The translations under genes were made by a program, and so were the position numbers. A DNA stretch of 64,000 nucleotides. Source: Campylobacter sp. RM16192. GTDB taxonomy: Bacteria > Campylobacterota > Campylobacteria > Campylobacterales > Campylobacteraceae. The notes below the pieces were generated by a model. The model did no database searches and was not told the origin of the DNA. It worked only from the letters and a program-made list of their open reading frames with translations. The stretch spans positions 1,116,001 to 1,180,000 of the forward strand of contig NZ_CP012552.1 of the NCBI RefSeq assembly GCF_004803855.2, in the 5' to 3' direction. Positions 15,808 to 25,047 of this stretch are shown piece by piece (position 1 is the stretch's first letter; each line of letters begins with the position of its first letter).

Positions 15808-17835
15808 TTATAAACTTATCTCTTTGATATCTGCGATTTTTAGGAACTCTTTATAAATTTGACCTATTAGAGCTATACGGTTGCTGCGGATTTTAGCATC
15901 ATCCACATTTATCATTACCTTATCAAAAAAGCTATCAATAACAGATTTTAATGCAAACAGATCATCTAGTCTCTCTTTAAAATCGCTATCTTTAGCAACC
16001 ACTTTTTTAAATTCGCTATTTAAATTTCTTTCTTTCTCGCTTTCAAAAAGAGATTCATTTACTACACCGATATTCTCATCTTTGATAATATTTGCAAGAC
16101 GTTTAAATGTACTAAAATTCTCTCTAAAATCACTCTTCTCGCTAATCTCATAAAGCGCTTTTATAGCCTCGCATTGAGCTAAAATATCGCCTTTTTCACT
16201 TGCTAAGCAGGCTTTTATTATAGAGGCATTGGCATCAAAGAAGGTGTAAAGCCTGTCAAATATAAAATTTTCAAGCTGTTTTAGATCAAATTTTGCGTAA
16301 CCATTTGCAAGACTTGATAAAACCTCTTTTAGATTAAAATTTAGCTTCTCATTTAGTATGATTTTAATTATTCCGTTCGCAGCTCTTCTTAATGCGTATG
16401 GATCTTTGTTGCCACTTGGAATTTTACCTACGCTAAATAGTCCCATTAGAGTATCTATCTTGGTTGCAAGCGCTACTACCGAGCTAAAAATACCATTTGG
16501 ACATTCGCTCTTTTCACCACTTGGCAAATACTGCTCTTTAATTGCATTTGCTATAAATTCGCTCTCACCCTTAGCCTTTGCGTAGTAATACCCCATTACT
16601 CCTTGAAGCTCCGTAAACTCATATACCATCTGAGTTGTGAGGTCTGCTTTGCTTAGCATTACCGCTATTTCAAGCAATTCCTCATACCTAGCCCCTACTT
16701 CACTATTTAAGCGATTAGAGTAAATTTTAGCTAATGCTTTTACTACTTTTAGCTCTCTTAGCTCTTTTTCATAGATACTTCCAAGCTCTTTTAAATATGT
16801 TATATTTTTTAGTTTTTCAGGACCAAAATCAGCCTTTAAATCACTCTGCCAAAAGAACATTGCATCACTTAAACGAGCGCGCAGAACCTTTTCGTTTCCT
16901 TTTATTATAAGGTTGTAATCATCCGCAATAGCATTGCTTACTACCACAAAATGATTGCTTAGCTTTTTATTTTTAAACACAGGGAAATAGCGCTGATTTT
17001 CCTTCATTGAAGTTATAATAGCCTCGCTTGGCACGTCCAAAAACTCGGCCTCAAATTCACCCATCAAAGCGGTGGGATACTCTGTAATAGCCACAACCTC
17101 ATCTAGTAGATCCTCATCTATCTCTATATCAAATCCGCTTTTTTGCTCTATATCTTTAAACTCTTTTAAAATTTTCTCGCGTCTTTTTTCTTGATCCAAA
17201 ATAACGCCTATTTTTGACATTGAACCAAAATAGTCTTTGGCGTTTTTAACGCTAAATTTGTCATAGCTTATGCTTCTGTGTTGATATATAGAATTACCGC
17301 TATCTACGTCAAATTTATTAAATTTAACTACCTCATCTCCTAAAATCACAAGAAAAGATCTTATCGGACGAATAAAGTCAAATTTTCCATCTCCCCAGCG
17401 CATAGACTTACCAAAATTTAGACTAAGTAAAAATTTCTCTATCATATCACCTAAAAGCTCTTGACTAGGTCTTCCGGCAACAGGTTTTTTATAGTATAAA
17501 ACCTCTTTACCGTTTATTGTTTCAAATTTGAGCTCGCTCTCGGTTATCCCACATTTATTGGCAAAGCTAACCGCAGCCTGAGTAAATTTGCCGTCTTTAA
17601 TGGCAACTTGTTTAGGGGCACCTATAAACTCACTAAATCCATCATCTTGTTTGACCTTAAAATCAGGATGATAAAAAACTATTCTACGAGGCGTATAGTA
17701 AAATTCACACTCACTAAAAAGACTGTTTTCTCTAAGAACATCCTGCCACTTTTCCTTGACATTACCAGACTCTTTTAAAAACGGAATGGCCGGTAACTCC
17801 TCAACTCCAATTTCTATTATTAACTCTTTTGTCAT
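15808..17835 (-). CDS. glyS: Glycine-tRNA ligase beta subunit
   Basis: About 675 aa from ATG 17835 (a TTG two codons upstream is unlikely). It begins MTKELIIEIGVEELPA, the standard GlyS amino end. Further landmarks are YTPRRIVFY, ENQRYFPVF (family loop before the HD-like domain) and the C-terminal anticodon-recognition part with FFDKVMINVDDAKIRSNRIALI. It forms an alpha2-beta2 enzyme with GlyQ, which is not in this window. Confidence 0.95.
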   Translation of the reverse strand: MTKELIIEIGVEELPAIPFLKESGNVKEKWQDVLRENSLFSECEFYYTPRRIVFYHPDFKVKQDDGFSEFIGAPKQVAIKDGKFTQAAVSFANKCGITESELKFETINGKEVLYYKKPVAGRPSQELLGDMIEKFLLSLNFGKSMRWGDGKFDFIRPIRSFLVILGDEVVKFNKFDVDSGNSIYQHRSISYDKFSVKNAKDYFGSMSKIGVILDQEKRREKILKEFKDIEQKSGFDIEIDEDLLDEVVAITEYPTALMGEFEAEFLDVPSEAIITSMKENQRYFPVFKNKKLSNHFVVVSNAIADDYNLIIKGNEKVLRARLSDAMFFWQSDLKADFGPEKLKNITYLKELGSIYEKELRELKVVKALAKIYSNRLNSEVGARYEELLEIAVMLSKADLTTQMVYEFTELQGVMGYYYAKAKGESEFIANAIKEQYLPSGEKSECPNGIFSSVVALATKIDTLMGLFSVGKIPSGNKDPYALRRAANGIIKIILNEKLNFNLKEVLSSLANGYAKFDLKQLENFIFDRLYTFFDANASIIKACLASEKGDILAQCEAIKALYEISEKSDFRENFSTFKRLANIIKDENIGVVNESLFESEKERNLNSEFKKVVAKDSDFKERLDDLFALKSVIDSFFDKVMINVDDAKIRSNRIALIGQIYKEFLKIADIKEISL

Positions 17836-17865
17836 AGCCAACTCTTTTTTTGATTTTTTGTTATT

Positions 17866-17988
17866 TTAACTTTTTTTCTTTGAATTTCTCTCATCATTTC
17901 TCTCTTTCATCTGCAAAACAAATCCACGCACTAAAAATATCATAAAAAGCACAAAAGCGGAAAGTATTGCAAAGTCTAATATCTTCAT
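17866..17988 (-). CDS. 40-residue membrane protein coupled to the nuclease gene
   Basis: A 40-aa ORF that starts in an ATGA overlap with the stop of the upstream nuclease gene and ends 30 bp before glyS. It has one strong membrane helix (FAILSAFVLFMIFLV) and a charged tail (MKERNDERNSKKKS), a predicted N-out/C-in small protein. Codon style matches its neighbours and the overlap argues that it is real. No function can be assigned. Confidence 0.65.
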   Translation of the reverse strand: MKILDFAILSAFVLFMIFLVRGFVLQMKERNDERNSKKKS

Positions 17989-19292
17989 TTCTCTATCCAA
18001 ATTTGAGGCTCATTGTGATAAAGCACTACTTTAACCGCTTCAAATTTAGCCTTTTTTACATCTTCCATCTTGCCCTTAGAGCTATAAATCCTAATATCTC
18101 CATATTTGGTATATAGCCTGCCTCTTTTAATCTCTCCACTCACACTTCTTATAACGTCTCCCGCCCTAGCCTCGTTTATACGCTCCTCGCCTAGCATTTG
18201 AAGCTTAGGATCCATAAGCTTATCATATATCTTTGAGACGTAGAGAGATTTTACCTCGAGCATACCCTTATATTCGCCCACATCATTTATAACCACATCC
18301 ATTACACTGCCGACTAGATCGTCGTTTTTTGGCTCATATACGTAAATTCCACGCCCGTCTTTAGCTATCACAAAACCTTTTTTATCCTTATAAACCACCG
18401 TCACTCCGCTTATAACAAAAGGTGTATTTTTTGGATTTTTAAATATATCGTCTATATTCTTTTCTTGAATTTTAGCCTTAGTGGCAGTGCTTATTTTAAA
18501 TTTCAAAGGAAAGTGATCCGAATAAACATTTTTACCCTGTTTATACACCTCAAAACTTCCATTTACATAACTTATTCCACTGCCATCAACCATTTGCTTT
18601 GAAACAACTGCATGATCAATAGGCCTTAAATTTATATGCGAATACCTCTTATCGCTTGCCATAAACTGCCAAAGATCAACCATGTTTCTACTTATCAAAA
18701 TATCATTTAGCAGTGATTCTTTACCGTAAGGTGTGTTAAAATCCCCAAGCAATATTACATTTTCGTCATTTTGTATAGCGCTTTTTAAAGACCTAAAAGC
18801 GCTCTCTCTACTCTTTAGGCTATTTTTTTGAGCTGGCATATGATTTACAAATAGACTAAATTCATGTCCATCAAGCTCAAATTTGACTTTTACAATATCT
18901 CTTGTCTTTACGTTTGGAACTTTAAAAATTTTAGTCTCAATAGGCCTTATTTTAGATATCAATCCAAGTCCGATAGGAGATCTTTTGTCCTTTGAAAAGG
19001 CAAAATATTGATATCCTGTAGCCCGCATAAGCTCTTTTAAAATTTCCTCGTTTTCTATCTCTTGAAGTGCGATTATGTCGGCATTAAGCTCTTTAATTAT
19101 ATTTTTTATATTTCCAAATTTTACTTTAGCTGTTTTTTCATTCCACTGCGATTTTCCTATCACAAAGTCTTGATATTCAGTGCCGTTATTTTTAGCATCG
19201 AATAGATTTTCAACATTAAAAGTAGCTATGCTAAGTTCAGCTGCGATTGCCAAGATAAAGCTAAAGCATAGCAAAATTATTTTTCTCATCAA
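17985..19292 (-). CDS. Secreted endonuclease/exonuclease/phosphatase-fold nuclease
   Basis: 435 aa. A signal peptide (IILLCFSFILAIAAE) precedes the DNase I-like fold. Catalytic landmarks run in order: IATFNVENLFD, IIALQEIEN, VNHMPA, ILLGDFNTP and the terminal IDHAVVS / YSDHFPLKF, so all metal and His/Asp residues are present. The ~170-residue C-terminal part looks like a beta-rich OB-type domain (VTVVYKDKKGFVIAKDG). Extracellular or periplasmic DNases of this type degrade DNA for nutrient use or block DNA uptake. Confidence 0.88.
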   Translation of the reverse strand: MMRKIILLCFSFILAIAAELSIATFNVENLFDAKNNGTEYQDFVIGKSQWNEKTAKVKFGNIKNIIKELNADIIALQEIENEEILKELMRATGYQYFAFSKDKRSPIGLGLISKIRPIETKIFKVPNVKTRDIVKVKFELDGHEFSLFVNHMPAQKNSLKSRESAFRSLKSAIQNDENVILLGDFNTPYGKESLLNDILISRNMVDLWQFMASDKRYSHINLRPIDHAVVSKQMVDGSGISYVNGSFEVYKQGKNVYSDHFPLKFKISTATKAKIQEKNIDDIFKNPKNTPFVISGVTVVYKDKKGFVIAKDGRGIYVYEPKNDDLVGSVMDVVINDVGEYKGMLEVKSLYVSKIYDKLMDPKLQMLGEERINEARAGDVIRSVSGEIKRGRLYTKYGDIRIYSSKGKMEDVKKAKFEAVKVVLYHNEPQIWIEK

Positions 19293-19298
19293 TCCTCT

Positions 19299-19766
19299 TT
19301 AAAACTCAAATTTATCAATATTTTGCCTAATTGCCTCATACGCGATTATGCCTACGCTAGTGGCCAAATTTAGGCTTCTACCCTGCTTTCCCATCGGTAT
19401 AGTAATGGCATTGGCGAAATTTTTTTGCATAAACTGCATCGGAAGCCCGGTACTCTCGCCTCCAAAAAACAAAAAATCTCCAGACTGGAATTTAACATCA
19501 AAGTAAAATTTTTTAGACTTTGTAGTAGCGTAAAAAAATCTATCCTCAAATTTTGCATTCTCTTCTAAAAATTGATCTAAATTTTCCCAAATTTTAGGGT
19601 TTAAAATCTTCCAATAATCAAGCCCTGCACGCCTTACTGCCTTCTCGCTTAAATCAAAAACGGTAGGCTTAATAATATGCAAAGTTAAATTAGCATTTAC
19701 GCACATTCTACCTATAGAGCCTGTATTTTGGGGAATTTGAGGGCTAAGCAGAACTATATTAAACAT
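19299..19766 (-). CDS. trmL: tRNA (cytidine/uridine-34-2'-O)-methyltransferase
   Basis: 155 aa SPOUT methyltransferase, normal TrmL length. It begins with NIVLLSPQIPQNTGSIGRMC, and the knot region shows FFGGESTGLP and IPMGKQGRSLNLATSVGII. It 2'-O-methylates the wobble base of certain leucine tRNAs. Its ATG and the stop of purU share one base at 19766, indicating coupling. Confidence 0.92.
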   Translation of the reverse strand: MFNIVLLSPQIPQNTGSIGRMCVNANLTLHIIKPTVFDLSEKAVRRAGLDYWKILNPKIWENLDQFLEENAKFEDRFFYATTKSKKFYFDVKFQSGDFLFFGGESTGLPMQFMQKNFANAITIPMGKQGRSLNLATSVGIIAYEAIRQNIDKFEF

Positions 19767-20605
19767 TAAAAGACAACTACTCTGTTTTTATACACAAACA
19801 ACCTATCTTCAAGAGCCAGATCAAGTGCTGCCGCAAGAACGCTTTTTTCACAGTTTCTACCGGCTTTTTGCATCTGCTGCCAACTCATCTCATGATTTAC
19901 GTTTATTACATCTTGAGAGATAATCGGCCCTTCATCCAAATCATCATTTACAAAGTGAGCCGTTGCTCCTATGATTTTTACTCCGCGCTCATAGGCTTGT
20001 TTATATGGATTAGCTCCGATAAATGCAGGTAAAAACGAGTGGTGTATATTTATAATCTTTTTTGGATAGTGTTTTACAAAATTTGGCGATAGAATTCTCA
20101 TGTATTTTGCAAGTACTGCGTAATCAAATTTATACTGACTCATTGCTTCAAGCACTCTTTTTTCATGCTCTTGTCTCTCGATGTCATCAGAATTGACGTA
20201 GTGAAAAGGGATATTAAATTTCTCAACCAGCTCTCTTAAAATTTCACGATTTGCAATAACCGCTAAGATATTGGCATTTAACTCTCCGCTGTGATGCTTT
20301 ATTAATAAATCTCCAAGGCAGTGCGCCTCTTTAGTGGCTAAAATAATAATATCTTTTTTGGCAGCCTCCACACATTCTATAATCGCACCTTTTGGCAAGA
20401 AAGCTTCAAGTGTGCCTATAAATTCGGCTGTATTTATATTACCTACAAGCGAGGCTCGCATAAAAAACCTATTATTATCTTCATCTACAAATTCATTATT
20501 TGTCTCGATATTTAGATGATATTTAAATACCACATCACAAATTCTATAAATGAGTCCCTTCTCATCCTGGCACTCAATTTTAAGAATATATTTTTTCATT
20601 TTCAT
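19766..20605 (-). CDS. purU: Formyltetrahydrofolate deformylase
   Basis: 279 aa. An N-terminal ACT domain (KIECQDEKGLIYRICDVVFKYHLNI) is followed by a GART-like formyl-transferase fold with IINIHHSFLPAFIGANPY and ATAHFVNDDLDEGPIISQ, the asparagine/histidine/aspartate active-site motifs of PurU. It releases formate from 10-formyl-THF and balances one-carbon pools. The position upstream of trmL and downstream of cca matches the C. jejuni order for purU/cca as I recall it. Confidence 0.93.
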   Translation of the reverse strand: MKMKKYILKIECQDEKGLIYRICDVVFKYHLNIETNNEFVDEDNNRFFMRASLVGNINTAEFIGTLEAFLPKGAIIECVEAAKKDIIILATKEAHCLGDLLIKHHSGELNANILAVIANREILRELVEKFNIPFHYVNSDDIERQEHEKRVLEAMSQYKFDYAVLAKYMRILSPNFVKHYPKKIINIHHSFLPAFIGANPYKQAYERGVKIIGATAHFVNDDLDEGPIISQDVINVNHEMSWQQMQKAGRNCEKSVLAAALDLALEDRLFVYKNRVVVF

Positions 20606-20660
20606 TGCCTTTTGTCTTTTAAAAAGCTCTTATTTTAGCCAATTTGGACTTTTATAATAA

Positions 20661-21773
20661 TTAAAATTTATTTTTCAAAAACTCATCTATGGCTAAATTT
20701 TGTCGCCTTAAAATTTCAGCCCCTATAGCCTCATTTTTAAAGCCTGCTCTTAATATCTCATCGATATTTATAAGTGGCTCAAACCTGCTATCGTATATTC
20801 CAAATTTTTTAGCTCTTCTTACAAGGCTTGCTGAATTTAACCCAAGCCAATCTCTTAAAGGCATCTTAATTGCGATACGTAAAAGATCTTTATCGCTCAC
20901 TCTTCCTTTAAAAAATGGTTCCCTAAAAACAGAGATAAAGCTATTTGGTAAATTTAGATCCTTCACCACTCTCTCTTGCAACCCAAATTCTCTAAGCAGA
21001 TATAAAAACTCTTTTTGATCTTTTTTAAATTTTCTAACGCTTGTAAGTTTTTTTTGAAACTTAATCAGCTGATTTTTATTTAAATTTAAGCCAAACAACT
21101 CTTTAAAAAGTCCAAGCTTATAAAGGTATTTAGCTCCTGTACTTTGAAATTTAGCATTAAAAAGTTTTAGCATTTCACCGCTTATTCTGTCTTTGCTTAG
21201 ATCTTTTAAGTTTATTGTTTTCATCAAATTTAGTGTTTTTTGTGAAATTTTAAAATCAAACCTGGCACTAAACTGAATTCCTCGTAAAACCCTTAGTGAG
21301 TCTTCGAAAAACTTCTCGTCATCAATATGCCTTAAAACACCTTTTTTAATATCGTCTAATCCACCCCAAAAATCAAGTATTTTATCATCAAAGATATTTA
21401 TCATGATAGAATTTACAGTAAAATCACGCCTCATGGATGCGCTCTTTTCATCGTTGCAATAACTTACATCAAAGGCTTTATGTCCTTCTCCTACTTTATT
21501 TTCCATGCGAGGCAAGCTAAGATCAAAGCCGCTTAATTTATAAACAAAATAGCTCTTACCAACTCCGCTTGCTCCATATTGACTCATTAATTCATCGAAT
21601 TTATCAGGAGAGATATCGTAAATTTCTATATCAAAATCAGTTATTTTTTTTCCAAGAAAGATATCGCGGACCGAACCGCCCACGATATAAGCACGTTTAG
21701 TATAGGGTCGTAGTAAATTTCTTGCCCAGTTTAGTTCATTTAGTTTTGAGATTATCAAGCCTGTTTTCAACAT
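20661..21773 (-). CDS. cca: CCA-adding tRNA nucleotidyltransferase
   Basis: About 370 aa from ATG 21773; a TTG four codons upstream is possible. Class II nucleotidyltransferase head: AYIVGGSVRDIFLGK, then the catalytic aspartates in KITDFDIEIYD, the RRDFTVNSIMINIFD motif and the nucleotide-selecting DSLRVLRGIQFSARF. It restores or builds the 3' CCA of tRNAs, important here because the tRNA in this window does not encode CCA. The first codons overlap the CiaD-like gene. Confidence 0.92.
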   Translation of the reverse strand: MLKTGLIISKLNELNWARNLLRPYTKRAYIVGGSVRDIFLGKKITDFDIEIYDISPDKFDELMSQYGASGVGKSYFVYKLSGFDLSLPRMENKVGEGHKAFDVSYCNDEKSASMRRDFTVNSIMINIFDDKILDFWGGLDDIKKGVLRHIDDEKFFEDSLRVLRGIQFSARFDFKISQKTLNLMKTINLKDLSKDRISGEMLKLFNAKFQSTGAKYLYKLGLFKELFGLNLNKNQLIKFQKKLTSVRKFKKDQKEFLYLLREFGLQERVVKDLNLPNSFISVFREPFFKGRVSDKDLLRIAIKMPLRDWLGLNSASLVRRAKKFGIYDSRFEPLINIDEILRAGFKNEAIGAEILRRQNLAIDEFLKNKF

Positions 21774-22044
21774 TGGCAAGTACAAATTCTAAAAATTTCA
21801 AAGTAAGTTCCAACCTATCCTCCAAATTTTCTCTACTTACGGCATTTAATCCTTCAAAAAGTACTGAAATTCGCTCTTTTAAATTTTTTAAAAATATCTC
21901 TTCACCATTTATATTAAATTTTTCTACTTCCAGCTCATCTTTAATCTGCTCATTTTTAGCCACATGATGTTCGATAGAGCTTATCTCTTTAAGTTCTGCT
22001 GCAACCTCGTCTATGGCCATTTTTGCAATATCTTCTAACTTCAT
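21736..22044 (-). CDS. CiaD-like protein
   Basis: About 102 aa from ATG 22044 (ATGA overlap with the upstream gene). The amino end [18 protein letters not shown] and the carboxyl end LEDRLELTLKFLEFVLANVENRLDNL resemble the conserved ends of C. jejuni CiaD (Cj0788), and the position between cca and the small TPR-like gene is the same. It is much shorter than CiaD and lacks the Pro-rich middle that mediates host signalling, so a basic cell function common to non-pathogenic relatives is more likely here. Confidence 0.65.
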   Translation of the reverse strand: MKLEDIAKMAIDEVAAELKEISSIEHHVAKNEQIKDELEVEKFNINGEEIFLKNLKERISVLFEGLNAVSRENLEDRLELTLKFLEFVLANVENRLDNLKTK

Positions 22045-22286
22045 AATCTTATCAGCCACCTTTTAAATTCTATTATCTCTTCATCGCTTTTCATATTTAT
22101 AAAAAAATCACGCATCTGCTCGTTTAAATTAGGATCTCTTTTTCTAAGCCCACTAAGCCTTCTAATCGCGCTTACAGCTTCTTTGTTACCGGGCTCAATT
22201 TTTAAAATATTTCTATAGACTAAAAGCGCATCATCTTGAAGCCCTTGCGCTTCATAAATCAAAGCTTCTGTGATAGTATTTTTCAC
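22041..22286 (-). CDS. Small TPR-like conserved protein
   Basis: 81 aa. Contains one tetratricopeptide-like hairpin ([31 protein letters not shown]) and a charged C-terminal helix ([13 protein letters not shown]). It corresponds by position to Cj0787 of C. jejuni. It overlaps leuB by 4 bp and the CiaD-like gene by 4 bp, so translation of the whole leuD-leuB-cca-purU string is probably coupled. Function unknown. Confidence 0.7.
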   Translation of the reverse strand: MKNTITEALIYEAQGLQDDALLVYRNILKIEPGNKEAVSAIRRLSGLRKRDPNLNEQMRDFFINMKSDEEIIEFKRWLIRL

Positions 22287-23356
22287 TGTTTTCCTATAAA
22301 TTTAGCTATTATTCCGCCCATCTCGCTTGTGGTACATATCTCTTTAGCACCAAAATCAGCTATATCTTTTGTCCTATAGCCTTCAGCCAAAGCCATTTTA
22401 ACTGCATTTTCTATACTGTTTGCAGCCTCTTTTTCACCCAAAGAGTATCTTAAAAGCATAGCGGCACTTAAAATAGTAGCAATAGGATTAGCAATTCCTT
22501 GCCCTGCAATATCAGGAGCGGAACCATGAATAGGCTCATAAATTCCGACCTTGCCTCCTATGCTAGCGCTTGGAAGAAGTCCTATAGATCCGCATACCAT
22601 ACTGGCTTCATCACTTAGAATATCTCCGAATAAATTCTCAGTCAAAATAACGTCAAATTGGCGCGGATTTCTTACTATCTGCATTGCGGCATTATCTACA
22701 TACATAAAATCAACTTTTACCTCAGGATAACTTTTGGATACTTCGTTTACAACTTCACGCCATAGCTGGCTTGTCTCAAGCACATTTGCTTTATCTACAA
22801 GACAAACCTGTTTTTTACGTAGCATTGCCGTATCAAAAGCAACTTTGGCTATGCGTTCAATCTCAAATTTATAATATACCATAGTATTGAATGCACTATC
22901 ATCTCTTTTTTCTCTTGGTTGACCAAAATATATACCGCCTGTTAACTCACGAACTACAATAAAATCGACATCTTGAAGAACTTGTGGCTTTAAAGTGCTA
23001 GCATCTACAAGCTCGTCAAATATCATTGCGGGGCGTAAATTCGCATAGGCTCCAAGTCCTTTGCGTAGTTTAAGCAGACCGCTTTCCGGACGCTTATATC
23101 TAGGAAGATTATCCCACTTTGAACCGCCTATTGCTCCAAAAAGTACAGCATCACTTGATAAAGCTCCATTTAAAGTCTCACTTGGCAGAGGCTCGCCAAA
23201 TATATCTATAGCAGCCCCGCCCATAAGATAAAAATTATAATTTAGCTCAAATCCATGTTTTACACTAGTAGCGTCTAAAACTTTAAGAGCTTCATCTACT
23301 ATCTCAGAACCTATTCCATCGCCTTTTATTACCGCTATATTATAAATTTTTGCCAT
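22283..23356 (-). CDS. leuB: 3-isopropylmalate dehydrogenase
   Basis: About 357 aa from ATG 23356 (GAGG 7 bases upstream; the longer reading with a non-ATG start overlaps leuD). NAD-dependent beta-decarboxylating dehydrogenase of leucine synthesis: [16 protein letters not shown], the substrate loop [23 protein letters not shown], and the metal/NAD residues of [16 protein letters not shown] and [14 protein letters not shown]. Complete and of normal length. Confidence 0.95.
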   Translation of the reverse strand: MAKIYNIAVIKGDGIGSEIVDEALKVLDATSVKHGFELNYNFYLMGGAAIDIFGEPLPSETLNGALSSDAVLFGAIGGSKWDNLPRYKRPESGLLKLRKGLGAYANLRPAMIFDELVDASTLKPQVLQDVDFIVVRELTGGIYFGQPREKRDDSAFNTMVYYKFEIERIAKVAFDTAMLRKKQVCLVDKANVLETSQLWREVVNEVSKSYPEVKVDFMYVDNAAMQIVRNPRQFDVILTENLFGDILSDEASMVCGSIGLLPSASIGGKVGIYEPIHGSAPDIAGQGIANPIATILSAAMLLRYSLGEKEAANSIENAVKMALAEGYRTKDIADFGAKEICTTSEMGGIIAKFIGKQ

Positions 23357-23357
23357 T

Positions 23358-23834
23358 TTATATCCTCGTTTTTGCATATTCTATTAATCCGCCACTTTTT
23401 AAAAGTTCTTGCATAAATGGCGGAATCGGGCTAAATTTATACTCTTTGCTTGTAGTTAAGTTTAAGATAACGCCGCTATCAACATCTATCTTAAGCTCAT
23501 CACCCTCATCTATCTCATCGGTTTCTTTTACCTCTAGGATTAAAAGACCTGTATTAAAGCTATTTCTATAAAAAATTCTCGCATAAGACTTAGCTATTAC
23601 AGCGCCTATTCCAGCTGCTTTAAGGGCAATAGGAGCATGTTCCCTGGAGCTTCCACAACCAAAATTTTCACCAGCCACTACAATATCGCCTTTTGAAATT
23701 TTTGTGCTAAAACAAGGATCGGCATCTTCCATGATATGTTTTGCTAATTCTTTCTCGTCAGATGTATTTAAATATCTTGCGGCAATAATTATATCTGTAT
23801 CGATATTGTCGCCAAATTTCCAAACTTTATTCAT
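23358..23834 (-). CDS. leuD: 3-isopropylmalate dehydratase small subunit
   Basis: 158 aa, the short archaeal/bacterial LeuD2-type swivel domain. Landmarks are [17 protein letters not shown] and [19 protein letters not shown], which shape the substrate pocket opposite the [4Fe-4S] large subunit. leuC and leuA are not adjacent, unlike C. jejuni leuABCD, so the leucine genes are split in this genome. Its stop precedes the leuB ATG by one base. Confidence 0.9.
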   Translation of the reverse strand: MNKVWKFGDNIDTDIIIAARYLNTSDEKELAKHIMEDADPCFSTKISKGDIVVAGENFGCGSSREHAPIALKAAGIGAVIAKSYARIFYRNSFNTGLLILEVKETDEIDEGDELKIDVDSGVILNLTTSKEYKFSPIPPFMQELLKSGGLIEYAKTRI

Positions 23835-23935
23835 ATCTTATCCTATTTAAATTTTATGGATTCTAGCAAAATAAAGCTAAATAATTTATCAAATAAATTT
23901 TTAAAAGAGTGTATTATAGAAGTATGCGGATATCA

Positions 23936-23963
23936 AAATTTAGGCTAAAACTAGCCTAAATTT
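23936..23963 (-). terminator. Terminator of the DUF2892 gene
   Basis: A perfect 12-bp stem (AAATTTAGGCTA / TAGCCTAAATTT) with loop AAAC; its right arm reaches into the stop codon of the DUF2892 gene. The 72 bp between it and leuD hold the leuD promoter region. Confidence 0.8.
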
Positions 23964-24138
23964 ATCTTTTCAAAGAGCATCTGCCAAGAAGTGCGCAAGC
24001 AGGACAAAAACCTGTAATGCCAACTATGATAGGTATCAATCCTATTAAAGCCCAATAGCTTTTAAAGAAAATCCAAATACCAGCCATCAGCAAAACACCC
24101 AAAATAACTCTCATGATTCTATTTTTTTTACTTAGCAT
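23962..24138 (-). CDS. DUF2892 (YgaP-like) small membrane protein
   Basis: About 58 aa from ATG 24138 (AAAGGA upstream). Two membrane helices (VILGVLLMAGIWIFF; LIGLIPIIVGITGFCPACALLG) with the family motif GxxGFCPACxLLG, whose cysteines are implicated in sulfur chemistry in fused rhodanese relatives. The neighbouring Crp/Fnr regulator, itself Cys-rich, probably controls it. Confidence 0.85.
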   Translation of the reverse strand: MLSKKNRIMRVILGVLLMAGIWIFFKSYWALIGLIPIIVGITGFCPACALLGRCSLKR

Positions 24139-24237
24139 TTTATTCCTTTCAAAGACCAAAAGCATATAGCTTTCAGCAAATTTAATATTGAAATTATATC
24201 AAAAAATAGAGATTTAGAATTGCAACAAAGTTACACT

Positions 24238-24879
24238 TTAATTATTTTTAAAAGTAATTACGCCTCTTTTTTGAACTATTTCACCTTCTCTTTCCATCTC
24301 TTTTAGCACTCTTGATACGGCCTCTCTAGCACTTCCTATATGATTTGCAAGTTGCTCGTGAGTGATTTTTATATTTGAATTTTTGGCATTTTGGCTTAAA
24401 AAATTTCTAATGCGTTCAACCAGAGGCAAAAACAAAGCCTGTTCCATCACATTTATGACACTTGCAAATCTAGTTGATACGAGACTTAAAGTATAATTCA
24501 TTACATCTGGATATTTATCTCTTAAAATTTTATAAGCATCTACTGGAATCAGGATAATATCAGTATCTTCGTAGGCCTGTAAATTTATCTCTACTTCAAA
24601 AGAATTTTTAACACAAGATGAACACAATATACAACACTCATTTTTATTTAAGCTAAAAACGGTTATCTCTTTAAAGTTGCTTGATGCTATATATGCTCTT
24701 AGATTTCCGTTTTTTAGCATTATAAAGCCTTTGCATCCATCTTTGGTGTATATAATTTCATCTTTTTTAAAGACTTTTACCATGCTCCTTTGAAATATAA
24801 TTTTTTTGTCTTCTTCACAAATTTCAAACTGAGAAAGAAAATTATCATCTAAAAATTTAATATCTTCTTCATTTAGCAT
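24238..24879 (-). CDS. Crp/Fnr-family regulator with Cys cluster
   Basis: 213 aa. An N-terminal cyclic-nucleotide-type beta roll contains NECCILCSSC (about residues 76-85), four closely spaced cysteines unlike the Fnr CxxxxCxxC-start. The C-terminal Crp-type HTH has ITHEQLANHIGSAREAVSRVLKEME, with the recognition helix GSAREAVSRVL. The Cys group suggests sensing of sulfide, persulfide, NO or oxygen. It is divergent from a SLAC1-type channel gene over a perfect palindrome. Confidence 0.88.
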   Translation of the reverse strand: MLNEEDIKFLDDNFLSQFEICEEDKKIIFQRSMVKVFKKDEIIYTKDGCKGFIMLKNGNLRAYIASSNFKEITVFSLNKNECCILCSSCVKNSFEVEINLQAYEDTDIILIPVDAYKILRDKYPDVMNYTLSLVSTRFASVINVMEQALFLPLVERIRNFLSQNAKNSNIKITHEQLANHIGSAREAVSRVLKEMEREGEIVQKRGVITFKNN

Positions 24880-24980
24880 ATTTTCTCCTTTTTCAGAGTG
24901 TAATGTAGTATTGTATATAAAAATATTAAAAAGATTCTTATTTGAAACAGGCTTTATCTATATTAAAAAGATTAAATAGC

Positions 24981-24993
24981 GTGATATTATCAC
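24981..24993. promoter_or_regulatory. Perfect palindrome, candidate Crp/Fnr operator
   Basis: GTGATATTATCAC (arms GTGATA/TATCAC) in the 168-bp divergent region between the Crp/Fnr gene and the SLAC1 gene, 55 bp before the SLAC1 ATG. Crp/Fnr sites commonly have TGAnnnnnnTCA-like arms, here with a shorter centre. Confidence 0.45.
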
Positions 24994-25047
24994 TGAGAAA
25001 TAGATTTATTAAGGATAATATTGCGAAAAAAATTAAAGGGATTTTGT

